NCBI GenBank assembly: GCA_902761605.1
Contig: CACWLC010000023.1
Location: forward strand, 1-39,386
Reading direction: 5' to 3'
DNA length: 39,386 nucleotides
From: an uncultured Prevotellaceae bacterium
Lineage (GTDB): Bacteria; Bacteroidota; Bacteroidia; Bacteroidales; Bacteroidaceae
The position numbers and the translations under genes were made by a program. Shown here piece after piece: positions 33,109-39,386 of this stretch. Under the pieces are notes generated by a model. The model saw only the letters and a program-made list of their open reading frames with translations, had not been told where the DNA came from and did not search any database. The stretch's first letter is position 1; each line of letters starts with the position of its first letter.

Positions 33109-33155
33109 ATGACGTGACAAAAAACAATTTTAGGCAAAAAAAGTCATTTTGGCAC
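33101..33155. repeat. 13-bp perfect inverted repeat in the dnaK control region
   Basis: GTGCCAAAATGAC (33101-33113) and GTCATTTTGGCAC (33143-33155) are exact reverse complements with a 29-base spacer. The left arm overlaps the -33 region of the minus-strand gene and the right arm overlaps the -24 box of the dnaK sigma-54 promoter, the position of an operator for a divergent regulator. Confidence 0.8.
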
Positions 33156-33165
33156 GTGGTTTGCT
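33149..33165 (+). promoter_or_regulatory. Sigma-54 (RpoN) promoter of dnaK
   Basis: TTGGCACG then four bases then TTGCT matches the sigma-54 consensus TGGCAC-N5-TTGC exactly, with the GG and GC elements ten bases apart. The predicted start is near 33176, about 53 bases before the ATG. No TAnnTTTG box was found in this interval. Confidence 0.75.
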
Positions 33166-33228
33166 AAGATATTTGCGGATTTTTCATCCAAATTAACAGA
33201 ATAATAACAATTAAATAAAATAAGAATT

Positions 33229-35148
33229 ATGGGAAAGATTATTGGAATTGACTTAGGAACTACCAACAGCTGCGTTGCCGTATTCGAGGGTAACGAGCCA
33301 GTAGTAATTGCCAACAGCGAGGGTAAGCGTACAACACCTTCAGTAGTTGGTTTCGTTGACAACGGTGAGCGTAAGATCGGTGATCCTGCCAAGCGACAGG
33401 CTATCACTAACCCAAAGAACACCGTTTACTCTATCAAGCGTTTCATGGGTGAGAACTGGCAGCAGACTGAGAAGGAGATTGCTCGCGTACCTTATTCAGT
33501 AGTTAACGAGGGTGGCTACCCACGTGTTGACATCAATGGTCGCAAGTACACTCCACAGGAAATCTCCGCTATGGTTCTGCAGAAGATGAAGAAGACTGCT
33601 GAGGATTATCTCGGACAGGAGGTTACAGAAGCCGTTATCACCGTTCCTGCATATTTCTCTGACTCTCAGCGTCAGGCAACTAAGGAGGCTGGTCAGATTG
33701 CAGGTCTTGACGTAAAGCGTATCGTCAACGAGCCTACAGCAGCAGCTCTGGCATACGGTGTCGATAAGGCCAACAAGGATATGAAGATTGCTGTGTTCGA
33801 CCTCGGTGGTGGTACATTCGATATCTCAATCCTGGAGTTCGGCGGCGGTGTATTTGAGGTACTCTCTACCAATGGTGATACTCACCTTGGTGGTGATGAC
33901 TTCGACCAGGTAATCATCGACTGGCTGGTACAGGAGTTTAAGAACGATGAGGGTGCCAACCTGAAGGATGACCCGATGGCTATGCAGCGTCTGAAGGAGG
34001 CTGCTGAGAAAGCTAAGATCGAGTTGTCTTCAAGCACCTCTACCGAGATTAACCTGCCATACATCATGCCAGTAGCTGGTGTACCTAAGCACTTGGTTAA
34101 GACTCTTACACGTGCGAAGTTCGAGCAGCTGGCTCACGATCTTATCCAGGCTTGTCTGGCTCCATGTCAGAAGGCTATCGCTGATGCACACCTCACAACT
34201 GCTGATATCGACGAGGTTATCCTCGTAGGTGGTTCAAGCCGTATCCCAGCCGTTCAGACTCTGGTTAAGAACTACTTTGGCAAGGAGCCTTCAAAGGGTG
34301 TAAATCCTGATGAGGTTGTAGCCGTAGGTGCTTCTATTCAGGGTGCTATCCTGAACAAGGAAGGTGGCGTAGGCGACATCGTACTGCTCGATGTTACTCC
34401 TCTTACACTGGGTATCGAGACCATGGGTGGTGTTATGACCAAGCTGATTGAGGCTAACACAACTATTCCTTGCAAGAAGAGTGAGACATTCTCTACTGCA
34501 GCTGACAATCAGACAGAGGTAACCATCCACGTTCTGCAGGGTGAGCGTCCAATGGCTTCACAGAACAAGTCAATCGGTCAGTTCAACCTCACAGGTATTG
34601 CTCCAGCACGTCGTGGTATTCCTCAGATTGAGGTTACATTCGATATCGATGCCAACGGTATCCTCAAGGTTTCTGCTAAGGATAAGGCTACAGGCAAGGA
34701 GCAGGCCATCCGCATCGAGGCTTCGTCTGGTCTGTCACAGGACGAGATCAACCGCATGAAGGCCGAGGCTGAGCAGAATGCCGAGAACGATAAGAAGGAG
34801 CGCGAGCGTGTTGACAAGCTGAATCAGGCCGACTCTATGATCTTCCAGACAGAGAACCAGCTCCAGGAGCTTGGCGACAAGATTCCTGCTCAGCACAAGC
34901 CCGCCATCGAACAGGCTCTGCAGCAGTTGAAGGATGCTCACAAGAGTGGTGACGTTGCTGCTATCGACAACGCTATCAACGCCCTCAACGCTGCTTGGCA
35001 AACTGCCTCTCAGCAGATGTATCAGGGTGCCCAGGGCGCTCAGGCCGGTCCTCAGGACAACCCCTTTGCTGGTCAGCAACAGGCTCAGCAGCAGGGTGCT
35101 CCAAAGGATGACAACATCCAGGATGCCGACTTCGAGGAGGTCAAATGA
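33229..35148 (+). CDS. dnaK: Chaperone DnaK (Hsp70)
   Basis: This 639-residue Hsp70 starts [21 protein letters not shown]. It has the ATPase signatures [12 protein letters not shown] and [14 protein letters not shown], the linker [11 protein letters not shown], the substrate-binding beta domain and a helical lid ending in a Gln/Gly/Ala-rich linker and [11 protein letters not shown]. Length is normal. It has no grpE, dnaJ or hrcA next to it and no CIRCE element. A sigma-54 consensus and an inverted repeat lie upstream, and a terminator follows. Confidence 0.98.
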   Translation: MGKIIGIDLGTTNSCVAVFEGNEPVVIANSEGKRTTPSVVGFVDNGERKIGDPAKRQAITNPKNTVYSIKRFMGENWQQTEKEIARVPYSVVNEGGYPRVDINGRKYTPQEISAMVLQKMKKTAEDYLGQEVTEAVITVPAYFSDSQRQATKEAGQIAGLDVKRIVNEPTAAALAYGVDKANKDMKIAVFDLGGGTFDISILEFGGGVFEVLSTNGDTHLGGDDFDQVIIDWLVQEFKNDEGANLKDDPMAMQRLKEAAEKAKIELSSSTSTEINLPYIMPVAGVPKHLVKTLTRAKFEQLAHDLIQACLAPCQKAIADAHLTTADIDEVILVGGSSRIPAVQTLVKNYFGKEPSKGVNPDEVVAVGASIQGAILNKEGGVGDIVLLDVTPLTLGIETMGGVMTKLIEANTTIPCKKSETFSTAADNQTEVTIHVLQGERPMASQNKSIGQFNLTGIAPARRGIPQIEVTFDIDANGILKVSAKDKATGKEQAIRIEASSGLSQDEINRMKAEAEQNAENDKKERERVDKLNQADSMIFQTENQLQELGDKIPAQHKPAIEQALQQLKDAHKSGDVAAIDNAINALNAAWQTASQQMYQGAQGAQAGPQDNPFAGQQQAQQQGAPKDDNIQDADFEEVK

Positions 35149-35185
35149 GACGCATAAGTAAAGACATAACAAAACACTATCAAAT

Positions 35186-35226
35186 GGCGTGTAGCTCAAT
35201 GAGTTACACGCCGTTTGCTTTTTATA
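35186..35226 (+). terminator. Terminator after dnaK
   Basis: GGCGTGTA (35186-35193) and TACACGCC (35205-35212), with an inner CTCA/TGAG pair, form a stable stem followed by GTTTGCTTTTTAT. The left arm looks like the start of a tRNA, but no anticodon or T arm follows. Confidence 0.8.
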
Positions 35227-35322
35227 GGCTCATGTTTTCTATGTGCTTATTCTGCCTTTTTTTACGGCTTTTTTGTTACATGTGTGTAGCACGACAAAAA
35301 CGTAGGAAAAGCCCGACTAAAA

Positions 35323-35352
35323 CCTACTTATTCCTACTAATCCGTACTTAAT
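35323..35352 (+). repeat. Three near-identical decamers
   Basis: CCTACTTATT, CCTACTAATC and CGTACTTAAT follow one another without gaps. GTAGGA at 35302-35307 is complementary to TCCTAC inside the array. Purpose unknown; an integrase or plasmid-type binding array is possible. Confidence 0.5.
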
Positions 35353-35513
35353 GCCCGCCGTGCCATGCGCTATGCCCATGCCAAGCACACCTTTGTAAAC
35401 CGTTCTATTTTAGTCCATGTTGCCATATTTGCTGCAAATTTACAATATTATCTTTGTATTCAAAACTGTCTTTATTAGACTATCAGTTATACATTTGTCT
35501 CGCTTTTCTTTCG

Positions 35514-35593
35514 CTCTTGCCATACTCTTGCCATACTCATGAGTAAGCTTAGAAGCAGCCTAGAGTAAGCCTAGAAGCAGCCTAGAGTATGGC
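35514..35593. repeat. Nested tandem and inverted repeats
   Basis: CTCTTGCCATA occurs twice in tandem (35514-35524, 35525-35535). A 22-base unit (starting GAGTAAGC, ending GCAGCCTA) occurs twice in tandem (35541-35562, 35563-35584) with one mismatch. GCCATACTC (35530-35538) and GAGTATGGC (35585-35593) enclose the 22-mers as a 9-bp inverted repeat. Confidence 0.75.
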
Positions 35594-35597
35594 TACA

Positions 35598-35720
35598 CTA
35601 TATCAACACCTCCCAATGCCCACCTTTATCACCACCAACACGTCGAATGATGTTATTTTCAATCTTCCGCTTATTCAACCTCAGCCATCTTCAGCGGATC
35701 AAAGAACTGTCCCGTGACTC
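35598..35720 (-). pseudogene. Degraded 3' remnant of a winged-helix-type coding sequence
   Basis: On the minus strand one frame reads VTGQFFDPLKMAEVE then stop. The overlapping next frame reads LNKRKIENNIIRRVGGDKGG followed by HWEVLI and stop. The second part resembles the C-terminal winged helix of Bacteroidota ATP-binding/AlbA-type regulators. The two pieces look like one protein split by a frameshift. Only this tail survives; the parent family is uncertain. Confidence 0.4.
35685..35720. repeat. Direct repeat copy 1 flanking the fic pseudogene
   Basis: CCATCTTCAGCGGATCAAA followed by GAACTGTCCCGTGACTC matches the sequence at 36386-36417, apart from four extra bases and one mismatch. Both encode FDPLKM on the minus strand. 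The two copies bracket the broken fic gene. Confidence 0.7.
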
Positions 35721-35734
35721 TTTCAAATTAAGGT

Positions 35735-35751
35735 GTTCGTAATTTCCGAAC
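35735..35751. repeat. Small hairpin
   Basis: GTTCG (35735-35739) and CGAAC (35747-35751) form a 5-bp stem with a seven-base loop in the gene-free stretch downstream of the fic remnant. Its role is not known. Confidence 0.3.
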
Positions 35752-35801
35752 AAGTTTAGCCCCGGTATTGGTGTCAAGTTAATGAATACTGATATTATGA
35801 C

Positions 35802-35848
35802 CATTTGTCCGAAGCTTACCAAATTCTTTGGATAGTGTCGGACAAATG
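35802..35848. repeat. Nested palindrome downstream of the fic remnant
   Basis: CATTTGTCCGA (35802-35812) and TCGGACAAATG (35838-35848) are an 11-bp perfect inverted repeat. The inner part holds a second stem, CCAAA-TTC-TTTGG. It lies 20 bases after the end of the fic remnant and could be its terminator or a recombination/replication site. Confidence 0.55.
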
Positions 35849-35867
35849 CTTTTGACTTATTGAGTAC

Positions 35868-36328
35868 TTAACTATTATTTCCGTCCAACAATATCAAACC
35901 TTTTATTGTCAGCAAATAACGTTGAAGGGGATGATGGGGATTGGCAGGATATTTCATACACACAAATCCTTCTCTTATTGCTGGTGTAAGAGAATAATCC
36001 ATAAAGTTCGGACGGTTCTTCAAACCTACGGCTTCCATCATACTCTTCACACTCATTTCTTCTTTACCGATTGCCAATACCAAACGCGTCACATTCTCCG
36101 AAGAAGGTTGTATGTCGATTGAACTTGTATGGGTACTTGTATGGGCATCGTTCTCATCATCTTTATACCCAATCAGCATATATCGTTCTTCAGATAGTCA
36201 GACACACGAAGCCCATCTACGTCTTGAAGTCCTATTGCAGTACGCCATGCCGAAACCCGCTCACGTTTATGTGGCTCTGCCACACGTTCGTAAGCCTCAA
36301 AGTCAATATATTTCTGCTTTTCGCTCAT
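35868..36328 (-). pseudogene. Fic family protein, central catalytic domain deleted
   Basis: The N-terminal part (36328 down to 36173, 51 codons) reads MSEKQKYIDFEAYERVAEP, then SAWRTAIGLQDVDGLRVSDYL, matching the start of Bacteroidota Fic proteins, and stops after NDIC. In another frame, beginning near 36179, the C-terminal part follows at once: TRLVLAIGKEEMSVKSMMEA, then GLKNRPNFMDYSLTPAIREGF and a KYPANPHHPLQRYLLTIKGL-type winged-helix tail. The whole Fic fold with HPFxxGNGR is missing between them. An internal deletion with frameshift is the simplest reading. The 103-codon C-terminal frame might still be expressed. Composition is AT-richer than the core genes. Confidence 0.7.
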
Positions 36329-36385
36329 ATCTCGTCTTACTTTATTTCTAAAAAGCTTATATCTCGTTCATTATTATCACATCTT

Positions 36386-36417
36386 CCATCTTCAGCGGAT
36401 CAAAAAGTCCCGTGATT
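36386..36417. repeat. Direct repeat copy 2 flanking the fic pseudogene
   Basis: This partner of 35685-35720 shares CCATCTTCAGCGGATCAAA and GTCCCGTGA. The stop codon of the 250-residue gene (36400-36402) lies within it. On the minus strand a second frame reads GLFDPLKMEDVIIMNEI then stop, close to the frame in copy 1. Confidence 0.7.
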
Positions 36418-37152
36418 CAATTTATAGTATTTATTGTTGATATATCCCTCTATGAGATAGACATAGCCGTGTATCTTGCTATAATACTTCTCGTAAAGTT
36501 TTTGATTGTAATTGAAAATTCGTCCTTTCAAAGAGTAGTGCTCTGATTGGGAAAACAGTCTATAATATTGATAAACAGAAGCAAGAGCTCTCACGTCATA
36601 GTCAAGCGTCTTTAGAATGTCGTACATTTGTCTAATCTGACCTGTGTAAGCAATACCATTAATGATAACGGGCTTTACTTTTTTTATTTTCCATTCTTCA
36701 CATTTTCTAGAACTTAGACAATCATTTAAATCATCATACACTTTGATTTGATAGTTTTGACTTAATTCATCGAAATCGTCAGACTCTTCTGGGTATGTTT
36801 CTTTGCGGATTTCGATATTCGCATCTAAGGATTTTTTTAAAGATTTTGCAAAATCGATATTCATTATGTGCATAACTTCATCAAACTGCGAATCGTCTAT
36901 AACGACAATAAATAACGATGTTATTAAGTCCGAAATAATGCAACGATACATCAAGTTTGCTGGTACACACAATACATCATACTTGTCGAGTGGAAGTAGA
37001 TAAATGGCATTAAAACAAGCTCTAATTTTTCTAGTCAAATCGTTTAATGCAACAAAACGATTAGACTTAGTCTCATTGTAGCAGAGCTCAGTAAGCCTTT
37101 GAATCTTCTCTACAATTGACAGAGCATCTTTAAATGTTGTCTCTTTACTCAT
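36400..37152 (-). CDS. Hypothetical protein paired with the GIY-YIG/NUMOD-type gene
   Basis: This 250-residue, largely helical protein has no signal peptide, starting MSKETTFKDALSIVEKIQRLTEL. Residues about 55-85 (PLDKYDVLCVPANLMYRCIISDLITSLFIVV) are moderately hydrophobic. The C-terminal part is Tyr-rich (VYQYYRLFSQSEHYSLKGRI, then YEKYYSKIHGYVYLIEGYIN). It is loosely similar in style to DUF5677-like proteins, with no confident family. Its start overlaps the end of the upstream nuclease-like gene by eight bases, so the two are probably translated together. AT-rich and probably horizontally acquired. Function unknown. Confidence 0.75.
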   Translation of the reverse strand: MSKETTFKDALSIVEKIQRLTELCYNETKSNRFVALNDLTRKIRACFNAIYLLPLDKYDVLCVPANLMYRCIISDLITSLFIVVIDDSQFDEVMHIMNIDFAKSLKKSLDANIEIRKETYPEESDDFDELSQNYQIKVYDDLNDCLSSRKCEEWKIKKVKPVIINGIAYTGQIRQMYDILKTLDYDVRALASVYQYYRLFSQSEHYSLKGRIFNYNQKLYEKYYSKIHGYVYLIEGYINNKYYKLNHGTF

Positions 37153-39169
37153 TTTTTTCTTCCTTATATTTCCACAAAAAACCGCCAGCAGATTTCTTTT
37201 TACCTTTGCAAACTTCTCCTATTCCAGAAATATTCAATGCACGCTCAGCACTATGTGCATTTTGCCATTCTTTAATAAAAGTACCATCTAGACCATATTG
37301 AAGCACAGCCTTACGTACAGAATTAGGATACCTCTTTTGTAATAATCCAGCTTCTTTTAATAAACGATAGGCAACAGGAGCATGATTACAAAGCTCTGTG
37401 ATACTATTATAATACTTCGAAACCTTCCATGCGCCCTCTATGGTTTTAGCCCTTCGGAACATGGCATCAGTAGGCTTTGCTTCTTTGAACAGATTATTCT
37501 TTTTAAGATAGCTGTATAAGTGATTATTCTTTACCCTTATTTGTTCTATTGAACGATAATTGGCTGCTTCTTTTAAAGCCTCATTTTTTGTATATTCTCT
37601 GGGTTTCCCAAATACATCATCCAACATTCTATTATTATATAGTATCCTATAAGCCCAGGAACATTCACGATGTAAATGCATTCTGTTCTTGAAATGGCCT
37701 TTATTCACGACAAGAAGAGCGTCTTCGATGGTATGATGTGTATGCTTAGCTCGATGAGGAAATAGTTCATTGAGCAAACCTCTGTAGCGACTCAATATTG
37801 CTTCATATGCCCCAATGTATAGTTCTTGAAACAATTTTATGTTGTAGTTGCATTCTTTTGCCTTTTCTCTAATAGTCTTTTTAGTCCATTTTAGAGGATA
37901 TGATCCACCTATAGAGCTTTCCCTCTCTCCTGTTTTAGCTCTATTCAGCAATTTCCAGTTTAGTCTTTTATAATGCTCCACCCAAAATGCCTCTCGTTTT
38001 CCGCTCTCATGAATCGGTATACCTTCTTCTAACTGTCGAGGTACAGGTATGGTACATCCGGATTCTTCTGCGAACCTATACACAGAAGAGTCTTTACTAT
38101 TTCGATGTTGCCAATCTCTTTTGATCATGCTATTTGTTAAACCAACATATACTGCTTTTTTCTCAACGAATTCATAAGCATATATGTATTTCTTTTCTTT
38201 TTCGTAATCAGCAGTCTTAGGTGGTAGTCTCTTTAACCAAGTATAATCTTTTAGCCAACCATTGCTTAAGGCTTTACTATAAGCGGCAGACGCTCTTGTG
38301 CTGAACGTAAAAATGTATTCATGCTTGCGAGCTTCTTGCTCACAAGTTTCCTTATTCCACTTCTTAGCATTTCCAGAGCAATAAGGACAACCTTTACCTT
38401 TCAGATGATTGGTCGGTGATTGCCAAAACTCTCCATGTATTGGACACACGATGCAGACCTTAGTTTTTCCATTCACATATTCCACTTTGTGATATTCGTA
38501 TAGTCCTCCATGAACTTTTGTTGCCTCTTCAATAAACTTTTCCGCAGGTTTACGCTGAAGTTTACTTCGTCTAGCGTCGTAACATTTGGGACAGGCTTGG
38601 TTGCTAGAAAAGATATTATCAGGTCGCATAGAGAATTCCCCATGTTCAACACCATCAGCATCCCTTTCATGGCATACAAACGTAATGGGAACTTTCATGG
38701 CTTTATATTCCACCTTTTCATAACTATAGCGGTCACCAAAGATAGAACGAAGTTTCTTGATTATTTCTTCCTGAGTATATGATTGCCTTTTCTTTTTGGG
38801 GTTCGAAACGTCAATCTTATAGGATAACCACATATAATTCTTTAGCCAATGATGCTTCAATGCCGCATTATAAGCATCTTCACTTTGCGTTCTGAAAGAT
38901 TTTAAATCTTTATAACGAGAGGCTTCCTCGTAGCATTTTGTTTCAGTCCAAAATCTTAATTTATCTGCATTAACTTCAGTTGCACATTTTTTACACCCTC
39001 GACCAGCAGTATGGTGAGAAGGCCTTTGCCAGAATACTCCATGTTGTTTACATATTATGCAAACATTTGTTTTGGCATCAACATACTCCACATTGGAATA
39101 GTCGTACTTATCCCCATGCACCTCTCGGGCTTTCTTGATGAATTCTTCAGTGGTCAGCTTCTGGCTCAT
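37145..39169 (-). CDS. Zinc-ribbon repeat / GIY-YIG / NUMOD-type putative endonuclease
   Basis: This 674-residue protein has three DUF723-like modules (about 6-65, 128-195, 208-270) of the type VHGDKYDYSNVEYV..., each ending with Cys-x-x-Cys zinc-ribbon pairs such as CIICKQHGVF...CKKC and CIVCPIHGEFWQS...CPYC. A GIY-YIG-like core follows (about 330-420: YIYAYEF, AVYVGLTNSMIKRDWQHR, then E in KREAFWVE). Several helical DNA-binding-like repeats lead to a NUMOD1-like C terminus (LQYGLDGTFIKEWQNAHSAE, then GGFLWKYKEE). Segments such as AYSKALSNGWLKDYTWL also recur. These parts are typical of homing-endonuclease-like or phage proteins. DNA cleavage is inferred from the family. It is 13 bases downstream of an HNH gene. 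Confidence 0.75.
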   Translation of the reverse strand: MSQKLTTEEFIKKAREVHGDKYDYSNVEYVDAKTNVCIICKQHGVFWQRPSHHTAGRGCKKCATEVNADKLRFWTETKCYEEASRYKDLKSFRTQSEDAYNAALKHHWLKNYMWLSYKIDVSNPKKKRQSYTQEEIIKKLRSIFGDRYSYEKVEYKAMKVPITFVCHERDADGVEHGEFSMRPDNIFSSNQACPKCYDARRSKLQRKPAEKFIEEATKVHGGLYEYHKVEYVNGKTKVCIVCPIHGEFWQSPTNHLKGKGCPYCSGNAKKWNKETCEQEARKHEYIFTFSTRASAAYSKALSNGWLKDYTWLKRLPPKTADYEKEKKYIYAYEFVEKKAVYVGLTNSMIKRDWQHRNSKDSSVYRFAEESGCTIPVPRQLEEGIPIHESGKREAFWVEHYKRLNWKLLNRAKTGERESSIGGSYPLKWTKKTIREKAKECNYNIKLFQELYIGAYEAILSRYRGLLNELFPHRAKHTHHTIEDALLVVNKGHFKNRMHLHRECSWAYRILYNNRMLDDVFGKPREYTKNEALKEAANYRSIEQIRVKNNHLYSYLKKNNLFKEAKPTDAMFRRAKTIEGAWKVSKYYNSITELCNHAPVAYRLLKEAGLLQKRYPNSVRKAVLQYGLDGTFIKEWQNAHSAERALNISGIGEVCKGKKKSAGGFLWKYKEEKNE

Positions 39170-39182
39170 AATCTTAAATAGT

Positions 39183-39386
39183 TTACGCCTTCAAATGCTC
39201 ATATAACTTTAGCCTCAGCACTTCGCCATTCTCGAACTCGAGCTGGAACTTCTTGCGATTGAACCTCGGATTGTTCTTGTGGATAACCCGGTGGTAGTTC
39301 GGACTGATAATAATGATGTTCGTAGAGTCGTTGTTCTGCGAATGGGTGAAATAGTCGATGTGGTGGGATGTGAACAGCGAGCACAC
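39183..39386 (-). CDS. C-terminal part of an HNH-type endonuclease-like protein (partial)
   Basis: The frame is open to the right edge, so the true start is outside. The visible 68 codons read CSLFTSHHIDYFTHSQNNDS, then NIIIISPNYHRVIHKNNPRF and a tail ending EFENGEVLRLKLYEHLKA. The spaced His-His, Asn and His-x-x-x-His residues (HHID...SPNYHRVIH) fit the second half of an HNH nuclease motif. The first residue, a GTG at the edge, is probably internal. It precedes the zinc-ribbon/GIY-YIG gene by 13 bases on the same strand, suggesting one operon of DNA-acting genes. Confidence 0.65.
   Translation of the reverse strand: MCSLFTSHHIDYFTHSQNNDSTNIIIISPNYHRVIHKNNPRFNRKKFQLEFENGEVLRLKLYEHLKA

Larger units (their letters stand above)
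35227..35597. other. Gene-poor, repeat-rich interval after dnaK
   Basis: No coding frame here shows recognisable composition or homology. The 5' part has T-rich runs and near-tandem decamers; the 3' part has tandem 11-mers and 22-mers inside an inverted repeat (listed separately). TATCTTTG (about 35450-35457) would fit a -7 box on the plus strand, but no gene follows. It may be a decayed end of a mobile element. Confidence 0.5.

Noticed and set aside
35186-35212. tRNA-like sequence after dnaK
   Set aside because: The resemblance is limited to the acceptor/D-arm start. The sequence folds on itself as a simple terminator hairpin, and no anticodon arm, T arm or CCA follows.
35145-35351. Small open frame after dnaK
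   Set aside because: It runs through the dnaK terminator and T-rich low-complexity sequence, has no promoter and no recognisable protein features.
35514-35593. Possible CRISPR array
   Set aside because: Only two 22-base units occur directly in tandem with no spacers, and no cas genes are nearby.

Overview
The window reads as a chromosomal segment of a Bacteroidota bacterium, most likely order Bacteroidales and Prevotella-like. Evidence: at least ten promoter candidates of the Bacteroidota -7 type TAnnTTTG, several with a TTTG-type -33 box 19-20 bases away; split glycine decarboxylase genes (gcvPA/gcvPB); proteins typical of the group (PepD, NhaD, DUF349, a carboxynorspermidine-synthase-type saccharopine dehydrogenase); and few recognisable Shine-Dalgarno sequences. 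The genus is an inference. No rRNA, tRNA or CRISPR array was found.

Layout. 1-106: 3' end of an M15-like peptidase gene. 191-2182: TPR/SpoIIE-type phosphatase-like protein. 2241-9011 (minus): a complete glycine cleavage operon read lplA-gcvT-gcvH-(four-helix-bundle gene)-gcvPA-gcvPB-lpdA, with octamer repeat arrays in three spacers. 9087-13562: rsmA diverging from a UPF0104 membrane protein gene, then pepD and corA; corA has a structured leader with two tiny overlapping ORFs. 13661-17082: DUF349 protein convergent with rsgA and frr. 17226-26987: four large PAS sensor histidine kinases in tandem. 27030-28385 (minus): nhaD. 28668-31581: conserved hypothetical, carboxynorspermidine synthase and recA. 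31621-33036 (minus): secreted protein diverging from dnaK (33229-35148) across a control region with a 13-bp inverted repeat and a sigma-54 consensus. 35149-39386: AT-rich accessory region with repeats, an internally deleted fic gene, a zinc-ribbon/GIY-YIG/NUMOD-type protein with a partner gene, and a truncated HNH gene.

Strongest findings. (1) The kinase cluster alternates pseudokinase and kinase. The first and third genes carry Tyr in place of the phospho-accepting His and have decayed ATP-binding boxes; the second and fourth are intact. Both members of the second pair also carry an extracytoplasmic solute-binding domain. This looks like a duplicated two-gene pseudokinase/kinase module with no response regulator beside it. 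(2) In the gcv operon, octamer repeats form chains of four- or five-codon ORFs joined by ATGA overlaps. One chain connects the gcvH stop exactly to the start of the four-helix-bundle gene; another leads from the gcvT stop into an in-frame 5' extension of gcvH. (3) A GC-rich palindromic repeat is inserted in frame in lpdA, with a second copy 1 kb away. (4) dnaK has a sigma-54 promoter consensus. (5) corA has an attenuator-like leader.

How the genes work together: lplA and lpdA supply lipoate attachment and dihydrolipoamide reoxidation to the T, H and P proteins encoded between them. The kinases may form hetero-oligomeric receptors. The right end looks like a decaying mobile or defence island next to dnaK. 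All calls come from reading the sequence; no database search was run.
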